Assembly (NCBI GenBank): GCA_964439135.1
Contig: CAYTNN010000080.1
Location: 1-18,149, forward strand
Origin: JAFGPJ01 sp964439135
GTDB taxonomy: Bacteria; Planctomycetota; Phycisphaerae; Sedimentisphaerales; Anaerobacaceae
DNA: 18,149 bases
Reading direction: 5' to 3'
In this document: piece by piece, positions 1 through 6,362 of the stretch
Layout: the number at the start of each line of letters is the position of its first letter
How positions within the stretch are numbered: the first letter of the stretch is position 1
Notes under the pieces: model-generated
The model's input: the letters and a program-made list of their open reading frames with translations, nothing else
What the model was told of the DNA's origin: nothing
The model's database searches: none
Made by a program: the position numbers and the translations under genes

Positions 1-165
1 GCCCGAGTCAAACTGAAATCTCTTTACCCAAATCTTTAAGCGTGACGTGGCACTAGTCACTACAATAAACATCCTCGATGAACTTTAAATGCCCTTTCTG
101 TGACATAATTTCTCGATCTCGCTGAAAAATGAGCAAAAAATTTATGAAAATTTGGGAAATTTTCC

Positions 166-195
166 TTGACATTAATATGGGATGTCTGGTAAACT
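166..195 (+). promoter_or_regulatory. Sigma70-type promoter (TTGACA, 18 bp, TAAACT)
   Basis: A perfect -35 hexamer TTGACA lies at 166-171 and TAAACT at 190-195, an 18-bp spacer. Transcription would begin near 202 and give a leader of about 345 nt before the PEP-CTERM start. The same pattern, TTGACT with an 18-bp spacer and TAAACT, recurs at 6705-6734 before another secreted-protein gene, which strengthens both calls. No transcription data are available. Confidence 0.5.
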
Positions 196-255
196 TAGAT
201 AAACAATATGTGGAAGTTTCTACGAATCTTGACTTTAAGGCGTATTACGTATCCG

Positions 256-463
256 CTGTTCCTGGGCAAAGCCTGATGTGTGATCAGGTGAGGAATAGAG
301 TAGGAAGTTAGGTAATACGGCAGGAAACAGAGGAGTGGTGTAAGGCAAAACACTTGTTTTTCACCCGTATCTTTCTTAGCCACGTATTTCGTGGTCCGAC
401 CAATCTTGCCTGACTGGCAACTCTACTTATGTACAATCCGAAGGATCATTGCGCAAGATCCTT
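256..463 (+). ncRNA. Candidate structured leader RNA of unknown class
   Basis: Within about 210 nt the plus strand can form a series of stems. An 8-bp stem pairs 256-263 with 291-298 (one G-U) and encloses a 6-bp hairpin at 272-277/283-288. A 6-bp stem pairs 315-320 with 365-370 and encloses 338-341/350-353. Then come three hairpins: 380-384/390-394 (CCACG), 406-410/416-420 (TTGCC) and 441-463, a 7-bp AAGGATC arm with four more inner pairs and one extra A. The region lies between a promoter and a gene start. I could not match it to any riboswitch I know. Each stem is short, so the case rests on density rather than on any single helix. Confidence 0.35.
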
Positions 464-546
464 CAGGTTGAATGTTAGTGTGACGCTTGTCAAAGACTTA
501 TTATTGTGCTGTTAAGGCTCATTTAGAGGAGAAAGAGGTGAATGAA

Positions 547-1194
547 ATGCTCAAAAGAATATCAGTGATAGTAATGTGTGCTGCTCTCGGAGCAAATGTC
601 AGTGTTGCCGGCCCCACCACTAATGTGGCTCTGAATGCAAATGTGACGCTTAATGGCGGTTCATTTTTCACAGGTGGATGGGGAGGAGGATTAACGGTCA
701 ATCCAAATACAATTGTGGATGGGGTCTTTTTCCCGCGGGGTACACAATTCGACCAGGGACCTGTTTGGTGGGATTCTAATGACGGCGCTGCCCGCTGGAT
801 AACTATTGATCTCGGCAACACGTTTAACATCGAAAGCCTTGTTGTGCAGGCAGACGATAACGATGCCTACGAATTGTACTATTGGGACATGGGAACCAGT
901 GCCTGGCAATTGGCATGGGATGTGCCAAATTACGATATCGTGCCAGACCCATCGAATTGGGGCATGCAAACTCGACCGAATCCTGCTGATGATACGGAAC
1001 GCTTTATGCTTCCATCACCCATCGTGACCAACGCCCTAATGTTCCAAGGGAATATGGGTGATACTCCTGATTTGTATTTCGCCGTATCAGAAATACAGGC
1101 TTACGGAAGTGTAATACCCGCCCCTGGCGCAATTTTATTGGGCAGCATTGGCGTTGGCTTTGTAAGCTGGCTGCGCAGGCGCAGAACACTGTAA
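547..1194 (+). CDS. Secreted discoidin-like protein with PEP-CTERM sorting tail
   Basis: A 215-aa exported protein. Residues 1-21 form a signal peptide (MLKRISVIVM followed by a small-residue SVA-G cleavage site). Residues about 25-185 look like one galactose-binding/F5-8C-like beta-sandwich: an NVALNANV opening, a WITIDLG strand, DDNDAYELYYW, and a closing FAVSEIQAYG. Residues 189-215 are a PEP-CTERM-type tail: PAPGA, a hydrophobic helix, then RRRR. In this family the tail is recognised by an exosortase, which cuts and anchors the protein at the cell surface; no exosortase gene is in the window. The ATG at 547 is chosen over the TTG at 487 because it begins the signal peptide and follows an AGGTG ribosome site at 536-540. 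The ligand is unknown, but carbohydrate is plausible for this fold. Confidence 0.82.
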   Translation: MLKRISVIVMCAALGANVSVAGPTTNVALNANVTLNGGSFFTGGWGGGLTVNPNTIVDGVFFPRGTQFDQGPVWWDSNDGAARWITIDLGNTFNIESLVVQADDNDAYELYYWDMGTSAWQLAWDVPNYDIVPDPSNWGMQTRPNPADDTERFMLPSPIVTNALMFQGNMGDTPDLYFAVSEIQAYGSVIPAPGAILLGSIGVGFVSWLRRRRTL

Positions 1195-1220
1195 AAGAAT
1201 TATCAAAATTAAACATTAAT

Positions 1221-1305
1221 AAGAGTTGCGAGCTTGATACTTGTAGCTCTTTAGGGCTCTTGCTTTTTATACACACTTTTCCTCCGAAAGCAGGGGCTTT
1301 TTTTC
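1221..1305 (+). terminator. Two weak terminator-like hairpins after the PEP-CTERM gene
   Basis: A 9-bp stem with two G-U pairs (1221-1229 with 1243-1251) is followed by a short T-run at 1263-1267. A second small hairpin (AAAGC 1287-1291 with GCTTT 1296-1300) runs directly into T residues to 1304. Neither is a classic strong terminator; together they plausibly end the transcript. Confidence 0.4.
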
Positions 1306-1594
1306 AAACAATACGTAGTCACCACAATTGACGAATATCGCCAGTTAACCAGAATTCTGGTGAATGGTTATTGAAAGAAATATATAGTAAAATTTTGAAA
1401 ACGTTGTTTTTTATGCTCGTTTTTTGTTTTGACCAATCGTAACTTTTTTATTTGTAGCATTTTACGAAGCTTTTCTACAAGACAAACTTTTTGGTTGCGG
1501 CCAAGGGCGAAACCCGAGGCCGCGCTGGATTAATTCGTGGTAATACATTTTGAGTCTGCGAGTCGCTTTGAAATACCGTCGAGCCGGAACGAGC
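1306..1594. other. AT-rich spacer with one GC-rich hairpin
   Basis: Mostly AT-rich DNA between convergent genes, with no ORF worth calling. A GC-rich island at 1497-1523 forms a strong hairpin: GCGGCC pairs with GGCCGC and an inner GGG pairs with CCC around a CGAAA loop, with an AA/GA internal loop. It may be a dispersed repeat or a structured RNA element. It has no T-run on the plus side and does not look like a terminator. Confidence 0.45.
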
Positions 1595-1813
1595 TTATTG
1601 TTTTTTCACTTTTCTTTTGAACAGTTCTCTGGCCTTGCGGCGGTATTTTTGCGGGAGGAAAGAGATTATCTTGCGTTCAACCAGGAGCCTCAATCCGAGG
1701 ATCTCCAGGCCGATAAGCGCCAGCCAGGAACCCGGGGTTAGCGGTGTCAGCAATGCGAGCACGCCGACGAGAACCAATACTACACCTAAGACTATTTTAA
1801 GTGCTCTTCGCAT
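1595..1813 (-). CDS. Small PGPGW-type membrane protein
   Basis: A 72-aa membrane protein. Residues about 5-22 (IVLGVVLVLVGVLALL) and 28-45 (around SWLALIGLEILGLRLL) form two hydrophobic helices joined by TPLTPGSW, the hallmark turn of the PGPGW family of putative transmembrane proteins. A basic C-terminal tail (KRKVKKQ) suggests a cytoplasmic end. The function of the family is unknown. The ATG at 1813 is chosen although the frame stays open to 1945, because the upstream part translates a dispersed repeat (CHTERSEVSG), a known source of spurious N-termini. The gene lies about 100 bp downstream of the RACo-like gene on the same strand and could share its transcript, but the intervening repeat makes this uncertain. 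Confidence 0.7.
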   Translation of the reverse strand: MRRALKIVLGVVLVLVGVLALLTPLTPGSWLALIGLEILGLRLLVERKIISFLPQKYRRKARELFKRKVKKQ

Positions 1814-1858
1814 TTTCTCAGGTAAAAAAGAATCCCTCAATATATTTGTTCTAATCCC

Positions 1859-1885
1859 AGATACTTCGCTTCGCTCAGTATGACA
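1859..1885. repeat. Dispersed intergenic repeat (TGTCATnCTGAGCGAAGCGAAG type)
   Basis: Read on the minus strand this is TGTCATACTGAGCGAAGCGA continuing AGTATCT. It is a close match to the short element, scattered through many bacterial genomes, whose translation gives CHTERSE/CHSERSE peptides. ATACT and AGTAT form its outer stem. It lies between the RACo-like and PGPGW genes. The match is from memory of the element, not from a search. Confidence 0.65.
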
Positions 1886-1916
1886 AAAGTGAGGATTAAG
1901 AGTTCTTACACACGTG

Positions 1917-3506
1917 CTAAGTATTGAATGACATCGACTCGGCAAAGACCATCTGGAAGTCGGGCTCGTGAGCTATTTCGACATATTCGATTTTACGTGC
2001 CAATTCGCGGGCCTGGTCCCGGCATTGCCGGCTGAGCAGTATCATCTGTGCGCCGGCGGCGGCTGCGTTTCCGACGAAATGAATTTTTTCGGCCTGAACC
2101 GCCGGCAAAAGGCCGATCCGCAGGGCACTCTGCCTGCGGATGTAATTTCCAAAGGCGCCGGCTAAAAGGATTCGCTTTATGCCGGAATCTTCAAGTCCGA
2201 TTTTTTGCTGTAAGAGTTTGATGCCGGCACGGATGGCACCTTTTGCTAATTGCATCTCGCGAATGTCTTTTTGGGACAGAAAGACCGAACTATTCCCGGC
2301 TCCGGCAAGGTGGAAGGCGGGCTGGCCGTCCTGCTCGAAGAATCGTGCGAGGATGGCCGGCGGCAGTTTATGCTCCAGCGTCTTCGGCTCGACGAAGCGG
2401 CCGGTCCCGTTAATGACGCCAAGGTCCAGCATGACGGCGACGGCGTCGATCAGGCCTGAGCCGCAGATCGAGCGGGGCGGGGCGTTTCCGATTACATCCA
2501 GATCGATGTCACCTTCGTTTATTACGACAGCCTCGATTGCGCCATCGAAAGCCCTGCTGCCGCAGGTGATACGTGCTCCTTCCAGGGCGGGGCCGGCGGC
2601 GCAGCTTGCTGCGTAGAGTTTGTCTTTCGTGCCGAGAACAATCTCGCCGTTCGTGCCGATATCGACTATCAGCGTCATTTCCTCAGCCGAATCTATATCA
2701 GCCGCAAGGGCCACGGCAGTAGTATCGGCCCCTACGAAGCCGGCTATATTCTCTATGGTATAGATATTGCCGGCGGGATTTATCTGCAGGCCAAGCTCGC
2801 CGGGAGTCACTTCGTGGGCATCGAGCGAATAGGCCTCGTAAGGCGCCTGGCCGAGCTGGGTTATGGGCAGCCCGAGGAAAATGTGGTTCATCGTCGTATT
2901 GCCGGCAACACACATTTCGAAGACGTCGTTTGTCTCGATAGCGGCTTTTTTGCAGAGTTTCGCGGTCAGGTCGTTTATGCAGTCAATTATGGCTTCCTGC
3001 AGATCGGCGAATTCTTTGCCGGTTTGAGCGTATGCGATTCTGCTGACGACGTCGTCGCCGAAGCGAGTTTGGGGATTCAGGGCGGCTTGGGTAGCCAGGC
3101 ATTGGCCGCCGGCCATATCGATGAGCCTGGCGACGACGGTGGTTGTACCGAGATCGACGGCAAGACCAAATATCATGGTGGCCGAACCTTCCCGCAAATA
3201 CTTTTTATATACGTTGGGCTGAATTTGAGCCTTCGTATCAACACTTTCAGTAAGAATCCGCTGCTCGAATAATTTGGAGCTGACGGGGATTGTGACTGTA
3301 AGATCGCTGTCGATTTTATATTGGCAGGCGAGAACCTCCCGGGCATCCGGCTCAAGGTAGACAAGGCATTTCCCGCATGTTCCCTTGCCGCCGCAAACGG
3401 TGTTCAGGATAATGCCGGCCTGACCTGCGGCCTCGATAAGTGTCGCACCTGAATGAATAGAGATTTGCTTGCCATCGGGCTTGAAAGTGATACTGAAATG
3501 TTTCAT
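1917..3506 (-). CDS. 2Fe-2S/ASKHA corrinoid-activating protein (RACo/RamA type)
   Basis: A 529-aa cytoplasmic protein. Residues 1-78 are a plant-type 2Fe-2S ferredoxin domain with ligands C38, C44, C47 and C61 (CGGKGTCGKC). From residue about 111 an ASKHA (actin/Hsp70-fold) ATPase follows: phosphate loops VDLGTTT at 117-123 and VDIGTNGE at 281-288, AGNTTMNH at 201-208, and LAGAFGN at 448-454. Members of this family (DUF4445/RACo/RamA) use ATP to push an electron from the iron-sulfur cluster onto an inactive Co(II) corrinoid protein, returning it to Co(I) for methyl transfer. The linker between the two domains is short, so the protein is smaller than typical RACo (over 600 aa). No corrinoid protein or methyltransferase is adjacent, so the partner must be elsewhere. 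The ribosome site is weak. Confidence 0.88.
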   Translation of the reverse strand: MKHFSITFKPDGKQISIHSGATLIEAAGQAGIILNTVCGGKGTCGKCLVYLEPDAREVLACQYKIDSDLTVTIPVSSKLFEQRILTESVDTKAQIQPNVYKKYLREGSATMIFGLAVDLGTTTVVARLIDMAGGQCLATQAALNPQTRFGDDVVSRIAYAQTGKEFADLQEAIIDCINDLTAKLCKKAAIETNDVFEMCVAGNTTMNHIFLGLPITQLGQAPYEAYSLDAHEVTPGELGLQINPAGNIYTIENIAGFVGADTTAVALAADIDSAEEMTLIVDIGTNGEIVLGTKDKLYAASCAAGPALEGARITCGSRAFDGAIEAVVINEGDIDLDVIGNAPPRSICGSGLIDAVAVMLDLGVINGTGRFVEPKTLEHKLPPAILARFFEQDGQPAFHLAGAGNSSVFLSQKDIREMQLAKGAIRAGIKLLQQKIGLEDSGIKRILLAGAFGNYIRRQSALRIGLLPAVQAEKIHFVGNAAAAGAQMILLSRQCRDQARELARKIEYVEIAHEPDFQMVFAESMSFNT

Positions 3507-3545
3507 TTGCCGTGCTGCGTATTGACTTTGTACATAAATATACTT

Positions 3546-3575
3546 ATGCGTAAATAGGGTCGCTTATTTACGCAT
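3546..3575 (-). promoter_or_regulatory. Perfect 11-bp inverted repeat upstream of the RACo-like gene
   Basis: ATGCGTAAATA (3546-3556) and TATTTACGCAT (3565-3575) are exact reverse complements separated by 8 nt, about 40 bp before the RACo-like start. The size suits a dimeric regulator's operator or a hairpin in the leader RNA. Neither arm is followed by a T-run, so a terminator is unlikely. Confidence 0.5.
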
Positions 3576-3586
3576 CAACTTGATCC

Positions 3587-3605
3587 CCGATAGAAAATCT
3601 ATCGG
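3587..3605 (-). terminator. 8-bp hairpin just after the tiny basic ORF
   Basis: CCGATAGA (3587-3594) and TCTATCGG (3598-3605) form a perfect 8-bp stem with a 3-nt loop, 3 nt beyond the stop codon of the small ORF on the minus strand. There is no U-run after it, so it could be a transcript-stabilising 3' hairpin or partial attenuator before the RACo-like gene rather than a full terminator. Confidence 0.4.
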
Positions 3606-3608
3606 TGG

Positions 3609-3689
3609 TTAGCTTATTTTATGCCTAATTTTCCAGCGGGCACGTCTTTTTTTGCTGCCCACTTTGCGTCTGCGTCTCGATTTTGCCAT
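3609..3689 (-). CDS. Tiny Arg/Lys-rich protein, possibly ribosomal
   Basis: A 26-residue ORF starting MAKSRRRRKVGSKKRRARW and ending IRHKIS. It has 8 Arg and 6 Lys and no acidic residue. A GGAG ribosome site (3696-3699) lies 6 nt before the ATG at 3689; another ATG at 3691-3693, only 2 nt from the GGAG, opens a different frame without such composition. The composition resembles the very small basic RNA-binding ribosomal proteins (Thx-like or mS38/COX24-like), but I cannot assign it to a named family. A hairpin follows the stop at once. It lies on the same strand as and upstream of the RACo-like gene, about 100 bp away, so the two may be co-transcribed. It is real if conserved; chance is the main alternative. 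Confidence 0.5.
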   Translation of the reverse strand: MAKSRRRRKVGSKKRRARWKIRHKIS

Positions 3690-3693
3690 TCAT

Positions 3694-3902
3694 TTCTCCA
3701 CAAACAAATAAAATCTTTATCGTAAAGGGGTTTTAAGCTTTTAGAATGTATGGTATTATAAAACAATTAGCAAGTAAAATAAAATTTCAAAAGTCAGGGC
3801 AAAAAGTCCGCAGTTCAAAAATCAATGAGCTTTGCGGCACGTTATTATTCGTGATCTTGTCGGAGACGGCGGTTTTTTGCCAATTCAGATTGGAGCGACA
3901 AA
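3694..3902. other. Intergenic region between divergent transcripts
   Basis: AT-rich. On the minus strand a TATAAT occurs at about 3757-3762, placed to serve the small basic ORF, but its -35 is poor. Toward the plus-strand gene, a weak 5-bp inverted repeat (CCGCA near 3808, TGCGG near 3834) is visible but no clear promoter. Nothing else is supported. Confidence 0.3.
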
Positions 3903-4205
3903 ATGATTCAGTGCAAAGATTGTGAGTTTTGTGAAATCGGTCAGGATGGCAGAAGGAGCTTCAAATGCGATCCGTTCCTCAATATCAAGGAGCCTGAGTG
4001 TATCGCCAAATGGCAGCTAATTCGTTTGGATATGCTCGTAGCCAGCTATCAGGGGATGATGAAGTGGTACGGGAAATTAGCACCATTGCAAGATAAAATC
4101 ATCCGTTACATGCAGCGCGAAATCAACGAGCTTGACGAAACTGAGAACTGGAAACTCGACGTTGAAGAAGATGTCGATGAAGATGAGGGAGAAGAAATCT
4201 TATAA
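3903..4205 (+). CDS. Small cysteine-rich protein of unknown function
   Basis: A 100-aa protein, probably cytoplasmic. The N-terminus carries C4, C7, C10, C22 and C33 (CKDCEFC, then FKCDPF and PECIAKW), a pattern suited to binding zinc or an iron-sulfur cluster. The middle (residues about 35-75) is predicted helical and rich in Trp, Met and Leu. The C-terminus from about 77 is very acidic (EEDVDEDEGEEIL). A GGAG ribosome site sits 7 nt before the ATG. No signal peptide or membrane segment is seen. I do not recognise a named family; the shape (a small metal-binding knuckle plus helical hairpin and acidic tail) would suit a protein-protein adaptor, which is inference only. Confidence 0.78.
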   Translation: MIQCKDCEFCEIGQDGRRSFKCDPFLNIKEPECIAKWQLIRLDMLVASYQGMMKWYGKLAPLQDKIIRYMQREINELDETENWKLDVEEDVDEDEGEEIL

Positions 4206-4435
4206 TCCCTAATTGAAGCCGGAAGGCTCTGAAGGGGGACTGCAGTACTTTTTATTGCCGAAAAGACCTATAAATGAGCAGATTTCAATGTGCCGAACCA
4301 TAATTTCTCATTCAGCACATAATTAAATGGCACACTTTTAGGCACCACAAATGTTATCCAAAAACTCGTTTTTTTTGGATTTTTGCAATAAATCAGTCGC
4401 GGATACCGTCTCTATTTACGTAAAAACGCTTGAAT
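4206..4435. promoter_or_regulatory. Intergenic region before the ECF operon
   Basis: 230 bp with no ORF worth calling. It contains the A/T-stem hairpin listed separately. No ECF-type GGAAC/GTC promoter is evident upstream of the sigma gene, and no strong ribosome site precedes its ATG. Something in this stretch must drive the operon but I cannot point to it. Confidence 0.3.
4356..4380 (+). terminator. A/T-rich 9-bp hairpin, likely terminator of the cysteine-rich gene
   Basis: ATCCAAAAA (4356-4364) and TTTTTGGAT (4372-4380) are perfect complements around a 7-nt loop, and the U-tract forms part of the 3' arm. It lies 150 nt beyond the stop at 4205 and 56 nt before the sigma factor. It could end the preceding transcript or act in the sigma leader. 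Confidence 0.45.
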
Positions 4436-4969
4436 ATGGCAAAAAGCAATGACTTAGCCCGGATAATAACTGGCTGCAAAGATAGCGATGCTAAGTGCTT
4501 CTCTCAGATTGTTGATATGTATGCAAGCCGGTGTTATGGTTATTTTTACCGATTGACGGGCAATAATGACATCAGTGATGAGTTGCTTAGCGAGCTATTT
4601 GTAAAGTTAGTGGAGAAAATCGGTTCGTACAAGGGAGGATCTTTTGAAAGCTGGCTGTTTAAGGTCGCATCTAACATTTTTCACGACCATTTACGTAGTA
4701 AACAGCGGCGGAAAAAATTGATCGAAGTCCAAATAACAGAATTCGAGATCGGAACAATAGAACCAAAGCAGTCCGACGGCGAGTTGACTGACAAACTGCA
4801 GATTCAACTCGGAAGGATGGACGAAGATACAAGAGAACTGATAATGTTGCGTTTCTATTCACAATTAAGTTTCAAGGAAATAGCACAGAAGCGGTCCGAG
4901 CCGATAGGGACCACACTGGCAAAGACGCACCGTGCGCTCAAGAAACTGCGGCAATTTATGGAGGGTTAA
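4436..4969 (+). CDS. ECF-type RNA polymerase sigma factor
   Basis: A 177-aa sigma70-family protein of the extracytoplasmic-function size class. Region 2 covers about residues 22-92 (FSQIVDMYASRCYGYFYRL, then ESWLFKVASNIFHDHLRSK, the -10 recognition and core-binding helices). Region 4 covers about 122-175: RELIMLRFYSQLSFKEIA, then the recognition helix GTTLAKTHRALKKLRQF, which reads the -35 element. Regions 1 and 3 are absent as expected. The ATG at 4436 is preferred over an in-frame TTG at 4430, though no good ribosome site is seen for either. It is the first gene of a three-gene operon with a 5-nt gap to the next gene, which fits sigma/anti-sigma pairing. The signal is unknown. Confidence 0.92.
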   Translation: MAKSNDLARIITGCKDSDAKCFSQIVDMYASRCYGYFYRLTGNNDISDELLSELFVKLVEKIGSYKGGSFESWLFKVASNIFHDHLRSKQRRKKLIEVQITEFEIGTIEPKQSDGELTDKLQIQLGRMDEDTRELIMLRFYSQLSFKEIAQKRSEPIGTTLAKTHRALKKLRQFMEG

Positions 4970-4974
4970 ATATT

Positions 4975-5496
4975 ATGGAAAATCGAAATAGTGAGAATTT
5001 AAGAGAGCTTTTCGAGAAATTCTTCGACGCCGAACAGGCCGAAAGCTGCGTTGAGGATATTCAAAAGGCCGAGCAGATATTTCGCGAGCATCCTGCGCCC
5101 GAGCCGGATGATATGCTCATAGCCAATATTAAGGCCGAAATAGCCATGCGCCTGCAGGCCGCAAGAGCGCACCGTTTCAGGCGAATCATCTACGAAGTCG
5201 TGGGCGCCGTAGCGGCAATCCTTATCGTCGCCGCAGTAAGTCTGCAATTATTCGAAAAAGACGCTCCACAAAATAGAGATTTTAATCAAGCCTCGCTTAT
5301 CCCGACGGAACTTTGGATAAGCAACGATATTGCCGCTGACGATGAGGATTTGGCAGTTTACACCGCTCAAATCGAGCAAATCGAAGACGAGGTGATGGCC
5401 CTGCAGTCGGGCGAGGATACCGGCAACGGCGACAGCACCATAGTAGAATTAGAGATGGAACTGATAGAAATTAATAGCGATTTCTGGAAGGGATAA
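4975..5496 (+). CDS. Membrane-anchored anti-sigma-like protein
   Basis: A 173-aa single-pass membrane protein. Residues 1-70 are a charged, helical cytoplasmic part (ENLRELFEKFFDAEQAES; PAPEPDDMLIANIKAEIAMR). Residues about 72-93 form the membrane helix (YEVVGAVAAILIVAAVSLQL). Residues 94-173 are an acidic outside tail. It starts 5 nt after the sigma stop behind GGAGGG, so the two are translationally coupled in practice. Position and layout indicate an anti-sigma factor holding the sigma at the membrane; the zinc-type HxxxCxxC motif of classic ZAS anti-sigmas is absent, so the assignment rests on context. The outside tail, facing the exported third protein, may be the sensory part. Confidence 0.75.
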   Translation: MENRNSENLRELFEKFFDAEQAESCVEDIQKAEQIFREHPAPEPDDMLIANIKAEIAMRLQAARAHRFRRIIYEVVGAVAAILIVAAVSLQLFEKDAPQNRDFNQASLIPTELWISNDIAADDEDLAVYTAQIEQIEDEVMALQSGEDTGNGDSTIVELEMELIEINSDFWKG

Positions 5497-5501
5497 GACA
5501 G

Positions 5502-6362
5502 ATGGATAAAAGTCGCGCAATTATTTTTATTTTAGCGATGGCGGCAGTACTTGCTGTAAGCACTCGCCCCTGTGTCGGGAACCAGAAAGATGAGCAAAGC
5601 ATCTTCACCGAAGAAGAGAACAGAGGGCCAAGGCAGGGACCAAGACCGGGATTCGGACCGGGACGAGAACCCGGGCGAGAAAGGTTCGAACTGACGGACG
5701 AGGAAATCGATCGCATTATGGAGGGCTTGAAACAACGCTCTCCGGAGAAGGCAAAGGAACTTGCAGAGCTGCGAAAAAAGGACCCCGAAAAATTCAGAGA
5801 GGAGCTTGGAAGACACGCCCGCGAGGAGTTTCGCAAAGTCGTAGGAGAACGGATAGAGAAATGGCAGGCAGAAAGGAGAGCCAGGTTTTTCGAATGGCTT
5901 GCGAAGAATGTGCCCGAGGAAGCGGACGAATTAGCTAAATTGAAGGAGAGGAGTCCCGATCTCTACGGTGAGAAATACGAGCGGGTCCGGAGGAAGTACG
6001 GCCGAATCTACGAGGAGGGCAGGAGGAATCCCGAATTAGAGAAAGTTCTTATCGAAGACTTGCGGCTGCAAAAGAGGCGGGATCAACTGCTTGGTAAAAT
6101 TCATACTACAACAAGCCGGAGAGAAAAGGAAAAACTTACCAAAGAACTCGAAGAGGTGGTCGGTTTGCGCTATGACATGATCGTCAGACGTAAACAAATG
6201 GCGTACGAATGGCTGCTTAAACGGCTTGAGGAACTGCAAAATCAAGTCAAGGAAAGCAGGGCCGAAATCCAAAGAGCCCAGGATACAAAAGTAAAGGCTG
6301 AAAATATCAATAAAAGAACACAGGAATTACTTGAAGAAAAGAAAGGATTCGGCTGGGACTGA
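5502..6362 (+). CDS. Exported charged helical protein of the ECF operon
   Basis: A 286-aa protein with a signal peptide at residues 1-26 (IIFILAMAAVLAVS core). A Gly/Pro/Arg-rich linker follows at about 42-60 (GPRQGPRPGFGPGREPGR), then a long, highly charged, mostly alpha-helical and coiled-coil body. Two similar segments suggest an internal duplication: LKQRSPEKAKELAELRKKDP (76-95) and EEADELAKLKERSPDLY (139-155). The last third (215-282) is heptad-like. It starts 5 nt after the anti-sigma gene, and a terminator follows, so it is the last gene of the operon. By position it is a candidate periplasmic or paryphoplasmic modulator of the anti-sigma protein, analogous in role to CnrX/CpxP-type sensors but not recognisably homologous. 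The function is otherwise unknown. Confidence 0.8.
   Translation: MDKSRAIIFILAMAAVLAVSTRPCVGNQKDEQSIFTEEENRGPRQGPRPGFGPGREPGRERFELTDEEIDRIMEGLKQRSPEKAKELAELRKKDPEKFREELGRHAREEFRKVVGERIEKWQAERRARFFEWLAKNVPEEADELAKLKERSPDLYGEKYERVRRKYGRIYEEGRRNPELEKVLIEDLRLQKRRDQLLGKIHTTTSRREKEKLTKELEEVVGLRYDMIVRRKQMAYEWLLKRLEELQNQVKESRAEIQRAQDTKVKAENINKRTQELLEEKKGFGWD

Larger units (their letters stand above)
1..546. other. Gene-free region upstream of the PEP-CTERM gene
   Basis: No convincing coding sequence is present. The longest open frame here (129-311, plus) has no family signature and overlaps the promoter. Positions 1-165 are AT-rich with only a weak 5-bp inverted repeat (42-46 with 56-60). The rest holds the promoter and the structured leader listed separately, and then a ribosome-binding sequence just before 547. 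Confidence 0.6.

Noticed and set aside
256..300. c-di-GMP-I (GEMM) riboswitch
   Set aside because: Only a GGGCAAAGCC-like stretch agrees; the paired two-helix arrangement and the tetraloop-receptor pattern are not there.
129..311. 60-codon ORF on the plus strand
   Set aside because: It overlaps the promoter at 166-195 and the leader structure, has no ribosome site and shows no recognisable family.
1497..1523. Group II intron domain V
   Set aside because: It lacks the AGC triad, the bulge and the GAAA-capped 34-nt form, and no reverse transcriptase is nearby.
1814..1945. N-terminal extension of the PGPGW protein (with CHTERSEVSG)
   Set aside because: This segment is translated dispersed repeat; the conserved protein begins at 1813.
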